Positions 52,892 to 63,866 of a DNA stretch of 64,000 nucleotides are shown here, in pieces (within the stretch, counting starts at the first letter, position 1; every line of letters begins with the position of its first letter). A program made the position numbers and the translations under genes. The notes beneath the pieces were generated by a model, which was not told the origin of the DNA, ran no database searches, and saw nothing but the letters and a program-made list of their open reading frames with translations. The stretch is from Plasmodiophora brassicae. Lineage: Eukaryota > Endomyxa > Phytomyxea > Plasmodiophorida > Plasmodiophoridae. The stretch covers positions 248,001-312,000 of the forward strand of contig JASFAU010000003.1 in assembly GCA_039704465.1 (NCBI GenBank). Reading direction: 5' to 3'.

Positions 52892-55800
52892 ATGCGGTGC
52901 CCAGTCTGCACAGAGGCTGCTGCGTGCAGCTCATTTGGTTATCGGTCATTTTTGGGGCGCGGTGGCGTGTTGCGCCGGTGCATGCAGGCAGGGGGTCCGC
53001 CGCGGTCGGCCCCGCCGCCGCCGCCGCCGCCGCATGCGGGAGCGAAGCGCCCCGGTCCGGCGGGCGCGCCGCTCGGCATGGCTGATACCAAACGGCCGCA
53101 TTTCGGGCAGGATACCATCGTCGCACCGACCCCCGACAACCCGTTCCCGCATTCGCAGATTGGCAGGCGGATCCAGATGCTAGGCCAGCAGCAGCAGCAG
53201 CAGCAAGGTCCTATGCACCCGCAGATTCATCAACAACAACGTTTTCGAACTGGGCCAGGACCACCTCCGCACGTCGTCCCTCCACATCCCCATATGCAGC
53301 CTCATCCGATGGCCCAGCATCATTCCCGAGCGGTCCAACCGCCGCAGGTGTCGTTCGAATCCCGCAGTCACCCGGCAACCTATCCTCCTGGGTCCGCCTT
53401 TGACACACATTCCGTTCCCGAACGGCGATCACCGCCACCACCACCACCACACCAACAGCAGCACCAGCAGCAACAATCATACGCGCCTCATAAGCAAACG
53501 GCAAACTGTCCGCCTAGGCCCCTTCCCGTTCCACAAGTGGGTCCGCAGCATCGGCCCCACCCGCCTGTACAGAAGGCAATGTCGTATCCTGTTCCTGGGC
53601 GACAGCACCTCTCGGCTGCACCCCCGGTTCAAGTACGCCAAGCCCATGTCGCGTCCCAACCGGTTCGCAATGATGTCGTACCGCATCATCGTCAGCCTGG
53701 GAACGCAATGCCGCCCCCAACAGTTATCAAGGCGGAACCCGGCGCTCCCCCTGGTCCCACGTTTGACCAGTCTTCCGTTGGCCAACAAAATTTGCAGAGG
53801 AGCAATTCAGGACCTGGTCCTGGCTATCCTGATCCTCGACGTGACACAATGCATCAACAAGTTGCGGCGTCCAGTTGCCAACAGCCTGGAGGCCCATATA
53901 CGGCGAATGGACATGGGCATCCTCCCCGCGATGTCTCGTCGTCGTGTACGCTTATGTCGACTTCGGGTGCAACTGTGCCAGCGACGAATGTAGCGAGTCA
54001 TCCCAATCCTGATGCTGAAATTCAACGCTTGTTAAGCTCGTTGCGATCTTGCAGTCACGATCGTTCGCAACTGAGATTGAAACAGCGGGCACTTCAGAAC
54101 CAGCTCACTGAAAAGGTACCCACCACCAAATGCACCCTTTAACGACGTGATCCGTGATGCGTCCAGATAGAATGGTGCTATTACAATGTTGCGATCGAAA
54201 CTTCAAGCCACAGAGCTAAGGGTGGGCCGTACTGGATTCGTCGGGTCTGCTTACGTATTACTGACATGGGTCCATAGCTTAACAAGTTTAGAGGCGAGAT
54301 GTCGGCCAAAATCAGCAGTGAGCAAGAGGCGCAAAGGGCCCAACACTCCCGGATGAAATCACAGATCGATGGCCTCATTGCAGAGCGAGAAACATACGTA
54401 CGTGTTCCCTAAACGTTTAAATGCCCTACCTGAGCGCCTACCGTCAGGAGCGAGAGTTAGAAGAGCTCTCCAACAAGGTCGAAAGCCTGTCTAAGGTCAG
54501 GTCTGACAGTTGCTGGAGTTACCGCTTGTGGATGTTGACTGTATTTGCAGACGCTTGCGGATGAACGCCAAAGGGCAGTGTCGTTGAAGCGCGAGCTGGC
54601 TGCCGTTCGAGAGTCGACGAAGCACTCACCCTCCCATTCGTATGGTAGTTCGCTGCATTCGGCATTTCGTCTGCTCAACAATCTGTCGCGTATAGGCAGA
54701 ACAAGATTGTCTCTGAGGACCACACTCAGCTCAATCGAACGGTTGCCGTCAAGATGTCTGATGACAACACGATGCATCGCAAACCTTCTGAAGGCGGTGC
54801 CCGACGTAGAAAACGTGCCACCAGCCATGCGATTGTTAGAAGCGATCCCGATTTCACGTATGCAACTGGTACTTTACTGGCGGCGGCAATACTCAACTCG
54901 CTATTGGACTCAGGTCTGCGCTCGAAGACTGTCTGTTCGATTTGCTGCGCTCTCCTGGTTGGTCAAGTGTTGCAGAGGATGGCGATGAGAACGCCTTGAA
55001 TATGATGCTGAGTGGGGGTCTTCCTCCATTCTGTGCCCTCCCCATCCTGAGGCGCATTATGACGATACGCTCACCGGTGTACGTCTAGTCAGCCCCGCTT
55101 TCCCGCTTATTAATGACGTTTGTTCAGCTTGGTACCCTCTCTGAGACTTCTCCGGGCACTGGTGTCGAACAATTCGGATTGTTGTCAGTCTGTCCTTGGT
55201 TCGTCGTCGGGAGGCGGAAACGACACCCGATGTCAGCGTTTGCCTTTGGAAGGCTGTGGTGGACTGAAGCCGAACCCATTCCTTGTCAGTAAGACGTCGT
55301 TTATTGTCGTCCAGTCTGCGACACCGTCGACAGACCTACCCGGGTCAGATGACGCGAATGGCACATCACGCAAGGATCAGCCGTCTACGTACAACGTGGT
55401 TGACTGTCCTGAGCTCCTGACCTCCCTTTTCAACATCATTGCTTCTGAAGAGGCGATTGACATCCCAGTGGTGGTGGCAGCTCTTCGTATCCTCCTGGAA
55501 CTGTTCAGCAAGGCCGACGTTAGGCGAATGCGCAGGTAAGGGAGGCACTGTCGTTCGGCTCTCCTTAACTGATCAGTACGGCAGGTTTCGACCTTTGGTT
55601 GAGGGCAACACGTTGGCAAACCTGCTGCACCCTCATTTGTCTCCAGTGTGTCGCACTGTAAGAGCGCTGTCTTCGTGACTTGCGAATTCGCTGACGGATG
55701 TATTAGTTGGCATTAAGAGTGTTGGCAGCAGTCTGCCAGACAGAAGCGAATCTCGTTGTACTCGACTCCCGGCACAACCAGAAGTCGATTCTTCAGTACG

Positions 55801-56428
55801 TCTATGTTTGTCTGGCACGTTTGCCAGACTGTCCATCGCAGGAGGTACGTCTCACATGCTGGCATGTCATTCCCCTTCGTTAACGCTCCGCTTGTCAGCT
55901 GTACGAACTTCGGACAGCAGCAGTCGACACGATGTCATTCATCGCTGCGAAATACGGCATCGATGGCATTTCCAAACTGCTAGGGGTATACCCTAGCGGT
56001 ACGGGTACTGCAGAGAGCGAGTTCAAAATCCTGCCTCGCCTCGCTCTCATGTTGACCGATGAACTCGACCGGCCCGGCGATGTTTCCCAGAGGTGTCTTG
56101 CACGGGTGCTGCCCTTCGTTCGACCGTGTACTAACTAGTGGATTAGGCTTCCGCTCATCTACAAGGGACTGGCGCTAATCGAGACATTGCTGCCGCACGT
56201 TAACGTGTTCCAAGCAACCAGCGGGCACCGCCTCGTGTTCCTGAGCGTGCTGACACGGCTCATGCATATGGAGGACAGGATTGCGCAGCGTGCTGCCGTC
56301 GTACGCGCTGAGTTGGTTGGAACCGGATGCCTCGACCTTCTCCAGGAGGATACTGCACCGGACGGTTTCAGTCAAGACGTCATATGATTGTTCGCGTCCG
56401 CCATTGCACTGTATACCCAGGCAGCTCC
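52892..56428 (+). CDS. coiled-coil and helical-repeat protein, weak ATRIP resemblance
   Basis: The first exon (52892-54117 region) is Pro/Gln/His-rich, with QQQQQQQ near 53190 and several poly-Pro/His runs; short exons then form a coiled coil (EIQRLLSSLRSCSHDRSQLR; SSEQEAQRAQHSRMKSQIDG; ELEELSNKVESLSK). After 54.9 kb come helical HEAT/ARM-like exons (LPPFCALPILRRIMTIRS; AALRILLELFSKADV; LALRVLAAVCQTEANLVVL; FLSVLTRLMHMEDRI). A low-complexity N-terminus, coiled coil and helical C-terminal half resemble ATRIP, the ATR kinase partner, but no ATRIP-specific motif could be confirmed. The end near 56428 and several junctions are provisional; an alternative frame continues into the MPC2 gene. Confidence 0.4.
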
Positions 56429-56593
56429 TCTCAGTACGGTACACTAATATTCTGTACGAGAAACCGGCCGTCCAACTCGCAATCGACCGATACCTGCTTC
56501 GCTTCCAGAACTCAAAGACGTGCACTGTATCCATACGGGAGAATGATGACACTGCTGAACGAACGCGGTGGGATGCGTGGGTCTCTGCACCAG

Positions 56594-57172
56594 CTACGCC
56601 TTGTGCCGGTACACTCTGTACAGCTGGTAAATGCCAGTGAGGCCGACAAAGACGTACACCTGCCAGAGATCCATGTTCGCATCAATGTTTCGCCCGACGT
56701 GAGCAACAGAGACGCACGCTCAATAGGTTATAATTGACAGGGATAATTTGGGTTGCGTATCGTGACCAGATCACTCCAGTCACTGCGAGGGCTACCATTG
56801 CACTTGCTTAGGTGACAGGACGCTTCTGGCGTGTGCGGACGTTGCATCGCTCACCACCAGTCTGGGGCACCGATACGGTCTCTATCGGGCGCTGTAGGTC
56901 GGCGATCCCGGCAGCAACCAGCCCCCACTACACGAAACTCAGGCGACCGGATCGACGGCACGAACCCTCCACGCCGAACCTTCCATGCCGGGGCCCAAAA
57001 GTGGATCGTCTGCGGACACGCCCCGTGATCAGCAACGATCGCGCCCGACCGCAACCGGACCACGCGCTCAACCCACAAACAGTCCAGCTGGGTGCGCGCA
57101 GAAATCCCTGATCGGCTTCGGCAGGCTGCTCGACGCGACACGCGCCTGCAGGCGCGCCACAGCGCCGGCCAT
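56594..57172 (-). CDS. MPC2: mitochondrial pyruvate carrier 2
   Basis: Five small exons on the minus strand, obvious only when translated piecewise. The ATG at 57170-57172 gives MAGAVARLQARVASSS; LPKPIRDFCAHPAG follows, then a phase-0 intron to TIHFWAPAWK (the family FWAP motif), then WGLVAAGIADLQRPIETVSV, then AMVALAVTGVIWSRYATQII with PVNYNLLS, and last VYVFVGLTGIYQLYRVYRHK before the TAG at 56594-56596. All three MPC helices and the G-x-I-W-S-R-Y signature are present. MPC1/MPC2 heterodimers import pyruvate across the inner mitochondrial membrane. Single-frame translations of this stretch look like noise. Confidence 0.85.
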
Positions 57173-57556
57173 CGCGCCAGTCGCGATCTCCCCGGCCCAC
57201 CAATCAATAATCAGTCGCCACGCCACGCCAGCCGCAAAAAAAGTACACAGAAAACGCGTCGCAACTTGGCACAACAGCGCGGCCCAAGTCCGCACAGTCC
57301 GCGTGTCGTTTTGCGCATGCGCGCCCGCACCCGCGACGCTCCGGCGCCTGCTTCATTCGCCGCCGGGGCTTGCAGCTGCGCGCATAGCGCTGCGGATCCG
57401 GGGCGGTCGAGCCGTAGCGATTTACGATACACGCGCGCGTTGGGGCTTCCGCGGGCGGCGGACGCCTCTCTGACCAGAGCTCCTGTGTCGTGCAATGCAT
57501 GTCACAGAAGGACCACACGTCGTCGCCGCTGCTGCTCGCTGCCGTGGTCGTTCGCG
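57173..57556. other. divergent intergenic interval, likely bidirectional promoter
   Basis: About 380 bases between the divergent MPC2 (minus) and multi-spanning membrane-protein (plus) genes. It is GC-rich with CpG-dense blocks (gcgcatgcgcgcccgcacccgcgacg near 57312). Both directions contain only shadow frames. Confidence 0.45.
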
Positions 57557-58355
57557 ATGAAAACGGCGGAGATGACGGCGAAGCGGGCCGATGTGGACGC
57601 GCTGGGTGCCAGCCTGCTACCGGCGGTCCAGAACGTCGGCGTCTGCCTGAGCGGCGCCGTACTCGGCGCCTGCGTCTCGTTCATCGCCAACTGCACGCTC
57701 GTTGAGATCAGCCTGAACCCCTTCTTCGGATTCGTAGGTGCCCAATGCTTGCGTTCGGCACGCCGATCCTAACCGTCGCTGTCAGTACTTCGGCATGCTG
57801 TTCCTGTTCATCGGCGGCGTCGTCTTCTGGCGCGTTAAGACATTGTCGCATGCGCGATCGGTCCTCCTGCTCGCGTTTTCGTCGCTGGTGATCCTGTCCG
57901 GTCTGATCTGCTTCGTGCTGGACACGCCGATCGTTCAGCGGTTCGGATGGCTGTCCAAGGTGCCGCTCTTCTGCATCCTGGGCGTCTCCGTCGTCTTCGC
58001 GTTGCTGTTCGCCATCCTGGACCTGATCAACTTCTTCGTGTCGACGTGCCAGACGGAGACGTCGCCCGGCCTGATAGAGAACACCGCCCAGGTCAACCTG
58101 ATCCTGGCGACGTCCGTCATCATGGGCGTCGTCTTCGGGTTCGTTTTCGGAATGCTCGACGTCGAGGACGCCCACCTGGCCAACCTCCGCCTGGCGTTCA
58201 TGCGCGACCAGAGCATCTGTTACCCGATCGGGGCTGTCCTCGGCGGCGTCGCCGCCCTGATCAACCAGCGCCTGGCCGCGCAGGACGTCAAGTACGCGTT
58301 CAGCGCGTTGAACACCGAGGAGACATTCGACAACGATTTCGATGAAGACCTGTAG
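57557..58355 (+). CDS. multi-spanning (about six-helix) membrane protein of unknown function
   Basis: Exon 1 begins MKTAEMTAKRADVDALG at 57557; a 52-base intron (57734-57785, donor GTAGGT) joins in phase after LNPFFGF to YFGMLFLFIGGVVFWR. The 248-residue product has six hydrophobic helices: VQNVGVCLSGAVLGACVSFI, MLFLFIGGVVFWR, LLLAFSSLVILSGLICFVLD, CILGVSVVFALLFAILDLIN, LILATSVIMGVVFGFVFGML and IGAVLGGVAALIN. The C-terminus is acidic and ends DNDFDEDL. No transporter signature is recognised. Confidence 0.65.
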
Positions 58356-58438
58356 CCGCCCTCTGCCACTCGTCTACATAAACGCCCCGCAACTGGCATG
58401 GAAGAAACCCTCCCCTGAGCAACCTGTTCCGATCGGGT

Positions 58439-58953
58439 TTATCCTATTGGCTTCTTGCGCATCCGGGCGCGTTCCTTGAGTTGTTGCCATTGCAGGGCGT
58501 ACTTCTCGACGAGCTTCGTCTGCTCGTCGCACGCGGCGGTCAGTGCCGCGTTCTTCTCCACTTCCTCGTTGAGCCGGGCCTGCAGGCGCTCGGCACGCTG
58601 CTGGGCGTCGGCGACCGCCGCGCGTAGGCGCTCGTTCTCGGCGCGAACGGACGACGCTTCGCTTTCGCTGACACGCGCGTTGCCGATCTGCACACATCGA
58701 ACAAGTCAACGACGTCAGCGGACGACGTGCGGAAGCGGGCGGCGGGCACCAACCCGATCCTGGATCCTCCCTTGGAACTGTCGGATGCGGTTCGCGCACG
58801 TGACGAACTTGCTCTGCGGGTCGGCTCCCGCTGATGTCGCCTCTGGTGCAGGCGCACCGAAGAAGTCCTCATGGATTGCGACCGCGCCGACGTTCCTGCA
58901 ACAGCGGACTCGTTCAGCACCGACGTAACGCGTTCGTTGTCGGCCTCGCCCAC
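58439..58953 (-). CDS. coiled-coil protein, possibly IFT20-like
   Basis: The last exon encodes a long coiled coil (ASSVRAENERLRAAVADAQQ to the stop at 58439). Splicing from about 58765 (donor after IQDR) to 58695 restores a frame with FVTCANRIRQFQGRIQDRIG, which loosely matches the F-x-x-x-I-x-x-F pattern of intraflagellar transport protein 20, as does the total length of about 130-150 residues. A further upstream exon junction near 58905 is likely and the N-terminus is unresolved. IFT20 is a small coiled-coil subunit of the IFT-B complex. Assignment rests on pattern and on the flagellar context only. Confidence 0.4.
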
Positions 58954-59011
58954 CCGTGGTCGTCGCCTTTCGCTTGGGGAGACGCCGGGCGCATCGCCGG
59001 TCCAGGTGCGC

Positions 59012-59567
59012 CTAGTATCTGGCCAGACGCTTTCTCAGACAAACCTGACTATAGTCACGGCCACGAAGCGGACGCTGCACCGCCGCAAGATCGGCGACCA
59101 GGTCTGCCGCCAGGCGATCGATGGATTCCAGGAAATCGGCAAGCGGCACCATCGTGCTCGGGGGCTCGGGGGGTTGCACCACCTGGCAGCACCGTGAGGG
59201 GCCCCGATCCCCAAATCGAACGAATACCTTGCCACCGACCTGAGGCTCCGCGATGATCAGCCCGCGATCAAGGTACTGCCTGATCAGCAGCGCGCTCCTC
59301 TCGTGCGACCTCAACAGCAACTGCAGAATCTCTTTCGACTGCCCAGCGCGCGCATCCCGATGAGTAACGCTGTCGGCGCGCAGACAGACGTTCGCGCACC
59401 CGCACCTTGGGGTGTCGCGCCGACAGCAGCGCCTCCCTGAACTGCGCCTGCGCCCTCGTGTGCTTGTCGAGCGCCTGCGCGAAGTGCCCGCGCCGCTCCG
59501 CCTCGCGCGCCTGCGCCGAATAGCGCGACCCGACCTGCAGCGGTGTCGGCCGATCCGCGTCGTCCAT
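59012..59567 (-). CDS. MIT-domain-like protein (NRBF2-type N-terminus)
   Basis: The ATG at 59565-59567 starts MDDADRPTPLQVGSRYS, followed by a helical hairpin with the MIT pattern (AREAERRGHFAQALDKHTRA and QAQFREALLSARH), and a second part beginning about 59370 (ILQLLLRSHERSALLIRQYL) that ends PLADFLESIDRLAADL and the stop at 59012. Frame changes between the two parts, so an intron near 59370-59410 (ending AG before cgttactcat) is required; its donor is ambiguous. NRBF2 supports autophagy PI3-kinase complexes. This assignment is weak; another MIT protein is possible. Confidence 0.4.
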
Positions 59568-59901
59568 CCGTCACCACCGCCGCCCCATGCGCGAACGTGT
59601 CCACTTTGTGCGGCGCGGCCCGCGCGACAGTGCAGCTCCGGGCAAACAACTGCAGCGCCGGCGCGACTCTGCCAGTCAGGCCCAGCTGCAGCTTCTCCGT
59701 GGCTGATGACAGCGGGTTGTGAAACGGTTCGTATTCTTAGTACCGTGCGGGTTCGCATGGGGCGAGATTCGCCGGGCGCGGGCGCCTGGGCACGCACCGT
59801 CGTGCGCAGACAGATTCGTACGGTTGCGCGCGCCTACCTGTCGAATCTGGTTCGATCGAGTTTGCAAGTGAAGGCCGTAGTCGACGACGACGCACGCGTT
59901 C
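59568..59901. other. divergent intergenic interval
   Basis: About 330 bases between the divergent MIT-like (minus) and nucleotidyltransferase (plus) genes. It contains an A/T-richer spot (cgtattcttagtaccgtg near 59730) and no supported gene; a shared promoter is likely. Confidence 0.4.
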
Positions 59902-62328
59902 ATGCGACGCGGCAGCGTCCATGGCCTGATCGTCGATCCAACATGGGCGCCGCCGACGCCCGCGTTGGACTACGGGTTGTCGCCCGAGGTCAAGCAGTCG
60001 ACCATGTCGTCGCTCTGGTCGGCAACGTCGCACATCCCGTTCGACGTCTGGGTGGCGGCCAGTATCACGCCAGGTACACCGTCGTTGTCGAAACGCGTCG
60101 ACCGGTTCGCTGGCACCCGAAGCTCGGTCCCGCGTCCAGCGACGGGCCCAGCGCCGCCAGCCTCGAAAACGGACCCAATGCTTACGGAAGCCCTGTCAAC
60201 GCCTTCGCTTAAGGCCGCCGTCGACGAGCTTCTCGCCGCCCTGCGCCCGACGCAGCTGGCGCTCGACCACCGCGAGAAGGTCATCACGTTCGTCCAGCTC
60301 GTCCTGTCTGCAACCCTTGGCGTCAAGGTCGTTCCCCACGGGTACACCTTGTGGATTCACGTCGTCACCGTTTGCCTGCTGGCTGACGAGCGTACAGGTC
60401 GTTCGCGTTACGAACATTCCTGCCCGACAGCGACATCAACCTGTCGGCGTTCTTCACGCGGAATCATGACAAGAGCTGGTTCCAGCGTGTGATCCGCGCG
60501 TTATCGTCGGACACGACCGACAGCGTCGATCCGTTCGTTCGCGGGCCCCAGCACCGCCTCCACCAAATGGCGCACCCGACGGTCGGCGTGAACGCCGCCT
60601 CGTTCAGGACGGCGCCGGACGGCACACGCTCGATCAGGATCACGGTCAACGGCATCCCGATCGAGATCGGGTGCAACCAGGGGCATTCCGTTGCCATGAC
60701 GGCGTTCTTCGAGGACGCCGACCGGCGTATCGGTCGGAACCACCTCCTGAAGCGCACGTTGCTGCTCGCGAAACTCTGGCTGGATAATGACGCCCGCGTC
60801 GGGCACGTGCTGCCGTCGGCCGCCATCAGCGTTGCCGTCCTGCGGGTGTTCGCCGCCGCTGACGGCAAGGATATCGACACGCCGCTGCATGGCATGATCA
60901 GGGCGCTGGACGCGCTGCACGACACCGACTGGGACCACGACGTGTTCACGATCCTGGGGCCGCTGCCGCTGCAGCACCCTCAGAACCTGTACGGTCTGCT
61001 GGTGCACGCCGGGTGCGGGCTGACGTGGCAGAACAGGCACGTCGAGATGCTGTCGCTGGCGTACGGGTCGCGGTCGCCGATCGACGCCGCGTTCCTGGCG
61101 AAGCACTCGGAGGATTTCAGGGTGCCGCCCGACCTGAAGAAGGACGACGACGGGAACCTGTTGTGGATGCGGCCGGCGGCGATGAACGTCATGGACCCGC
61201 TCGACACGAGCGCGAACATCACCGCCCGAGTGTCTCGCGCCGACCGCGACGACATCCGGCATGCGATCGGGAACTCCCTGTCGCTGCTGAAACGCGAACT
61301 GAGGCACTGGGCGGTGCTGGGCGCCACCGGCGTCCAGCCGGACGCGAGCGATTTCGTCCGGGCGACGTTCCATCGCAGCGTCAGCCGGTACCAGACGCTG
61401 CTGGCCATGTACGCCCGCCTGTCCAACAAGGAGTCGCTGTCGGCGTCCACGCCCGACGACTCCGTGCTGCAAGCGAACGTCAGTGAACATTCGTCTGCGG
61501 GGCTGCACCGCGCGGTTCTGGACTGACGCGGTCGTTGGGTGATGGTAGCTGCCGTTCCTGCAGGACCAGGTGAAGCACGCCGGCAAGTTCGAGATGCCGA
61601 AGATCGGCGAGGCCGACCTGATCCGCCTGATGGAGTCGATCCTGCAGCGGAACGGCGGGACGGTGACGGTCGGCAAGATGGGGTCGCTGATGCACGAGGC
61701 GACCAACAACCACTCGCTGCCCGCCATGATCAAGGCGCGGTTCGGCGGCCTGAAGAAGCTCCTGAAGCGGCACGATCACATCTTCCAGATCGCGAGCGAC
61801 CACCCGCACAACCCGCACGTCTCGCTACGCCCGTCGGCGCAGCCGTCGAGAAGGACGTCGCTCGAGTCGGAGGTCTCCACGACGACGTCGACCGTGTCGC
61901 ACACGCTCGTCGCGTACTCTCCCAGCGGCCACCACGCGTACCCCTCGTTATCCCCAATGGCGTCCCCTGACAAATCGCCATCACCGTCGTCGCCGACGTC
62001 CAAGGGGTCCTTCACGCTCAGCGGCGACCGGAAGACGTCTTCCGCCGACCTGTCGCCGATATGGGACAAGGACGACAAGGGCGCCGAGCAGCAGTGGTCG
62101 GTCGAATCCGAGAAAGGCCGGGCGATACCCAGCGAGTTCATCTGCCCGTTGACGGGGAAGATCTTCGTCGACCCGGTGACCGTCGGCGAGCGAACCTACG
62201 AACGGAGCGCGATCACCGCGAAGCTGGCGGCGCACGGCACCCTGTTCAGAGCCCTGCGCCCGGAGACGCTCGTCGCCAACGACAAGGTCAAGACGTCGAT
62301 CCGGCAGTTCCTCGAGAGCAGTAGCTAG
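59902..62328 (+). CDS. non-canonical nucleotidyltransferase joined to a LOTUS-like domain and a U-box
   Basis: Exon 1 (59902-60341) ends VVPHG; the intron at 60342-60397 joins in phase to SFALRTFLPDSDINLSAFF, the Pol-beta-type motif with the catalytic Asp pair (DSD). The PAP-like core continues (GRNHLLKRTLLLAKLWLDND; LPLQHPQNLYGLLVHAGCGL). The third catalytic position reads Glu (PIEIGCNQ) where the family usually has Asp. A donor at 61479 (AAC then GTCAGT) and acceptor at 61563 skip the stop at 61524-61526 and continue in phase to DQVKHAGKFEMPKIGEADLI, a winged-helix segment (NNHSLPAMIKARFGGLKKLL, LOTUS-like), then a Ser-rich linker and a U-box (IPSEFICPLTGKIFVDPV). If that intron is not used, these are two genes, the first ending at 61526. 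The first ATG is uncertain. Confidence 0.65.
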
Positions 62329-62565
62329 CATTTTCAGGTTGGCGTTCAGCGACCCGTCGCTGACGCTAGTACCACATGACATACATCAACGTGATGGCGT
62401 GTGCGTCCCCCTTCGGCGTCGTGTGGCATTGTGCAGGGCCGTCGTTCCCTAACTGCCTGGCCCCGTGCAATTCTGGGGTACCCTGGGCCACGATATGACG
62501 TGTGGGGAGATGAGAACGCGTGGCAGGGGCACGCGCACACACCCTCACACACCAAATCGAATAGC

Positions 62566-63247
62566 ATGGCATCGGGGCCTGTGACGCACGACGACCGTGT
62601 GGCGTTTCGCCGCGGTCTGTCGCCGTACGCGATCCTGTCCAGCATCGACCTGCACCTGTACACGCATTTCAGGACGCCTCGCGAGCTGTTCCTGACGATG
62701 GACGCGGGTCGCGTCGGCGTCGTCACGCACGACGCCGTCGTCGACGGGTTCGAGCGCCTGGGTGTTCACCCGGAGATCCTGCGTTCCACACAGCTGAAGC
62801 GCCTGCTGGCCCAGTTTCCCAGTCATAAACCAGGGCACCTCGACAGCGACGAATTCGCCAAGTTCCTGGCGCAGTACCTCGGGACACCCGCCCCCGAACC
62901 GTCCGTCGCCGCCCGACGCCGCTCATTCGACGTTGCACAGGAGTCCGCCATCGTTGCCATTCGGTAGGCCCTTCGCCGAGTAAACGGGTTCGCGCTCTGA
63001 AACGCGTTCCTGCAGGTTCGATCTGTTGGGACGAGCGAATTCCTGGGCGGAGGCGTTCCTGCTGGTGGACGACCAGCGCCTCGGCAGGCTGTCGTTCGAC
63101 CAGTTCACCGACCGGCTCGTGCAGCTGGGCATCTCGCCCAAGCTGGCCAAATCGGTGGCCCTGCAGGACGCGCTGGCCCGCCTGACACCGAAGGTCGCCG
63201 GCCACATCGAGTACAAGGACTTCACACAGCTGCTCGCCAGCTACTAG
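62566..63247 (+). CDS. EF-hand-like protein
   Basis: The ATG at 62566 starts MASGPVTHDDRVAFRRGLSP; exon 1 covers about 62566-62940, and a second exon starts just after an AG near 63016 (FDLLGRANSWAEAF) and runs to the stop at 63247. The product has paired helix-loop-helix units (ELFLTMDAGRVGVVTHDAVV; KPGHLDSDEFAKFLAQYL; LLVDDQRLGRLSFDQFTDRL; HIEYKDFTQLLA). Only some loops keep the D-x-D/N-x-G calcium-binding pattern (DDQRLGRLSF, PGHLDSDEF), so binding may be partly lost. The donor of exon 1 is not firmly placed. Confidence 0.55.
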
Positions 63248-63285
63248 ACGACCGTCAGATAACCCGTTCGGGGGCAGTTAATACA

Positions 63286-63732
63286 TTACGATGACCGCGT
63301 CGCCGGGTGCAGGGCGTCATCGTCCCTGGATCGTTTCGAAGGTCCCGCTGGGTACAGAGACTGGATGACCTTCTCGAGCTCGCTCGCGTCCAGGACACAC
63401 CGGCCGTACTGGCGCACCCAGTTGCCATCGAACATCGCCCAGGCGACTTTCGAGCGCCATCCGGATTCGCTGACGAAGCACGGCTCTGGCAACGGCATCA
63501 GGCGCATCTGGGCGGATAGACGGAAGTCAACGTTGTCGACGCCGAACAGGTCGTCGTCGTCAGGGTCGTCTGGGCACCCGAACCATTCCAAGCTGGGCGG
63601 AATCGCCGTTGCCGCCGACGCCAGGTCGACATCGTAGAAGAAGTACAGGCCAATCGAGGATTCCCTCCGCGAATTCCGCATCAGGTCGATGGCTTGTACC
63701 AATCTGGTCGGCGTGGCGAACCTCAACTGCAC
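63286..63732 (-). CDS. unrecognised protein, probable terminal exon
   Basis: An open frame of 148 codons to the stop at 63286, opening with a GTG rather than an ATG, so an upstream exon (AG near 63735) is likely. The sequence has SSIGLYFFYDVDLASAATAI and an acidic DDPDDDDLFGVDNVDF loop, then a well-mixed hydrophobic region (VAWAMFDGNWVRQYGRCVLD). No family is recognised. Confidence 0.45.
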   Translation of the reverse strand: MQLRFATPTRLVQAIDLMRNSRRESSIGLYFFYDVDLASAATAIPPSLEWFGCPDDPDDDDLFGVDNVDFRLSAQMRLMPLPEPCFVSESGWRSKVAWAMFDGNWVRQYGRCVLDASELEKVIQSLYPAGPSKRSRDDDALHPATRSS

Positions 63733-63866
63733 CGAGCCAGCCGGATCCTGACGGCACAGCTCAACCTGGACAAGGCCGACGCATCAGCGATATGGTACGT
63801 GAACGATTAGGGAAAGACGGACACACACGCACCCACCTGGGCGATTCGCGTTCGTAGCGACCATTT

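Noticed and set aside
52939..53152. Minus-strand frames with Arg/Gly-rich or Pro-free content opposite the Q/P-rich exon
   Set aside because: They are low-complexity mirrors of CCG/CAG repeats in the plus-strand gene.
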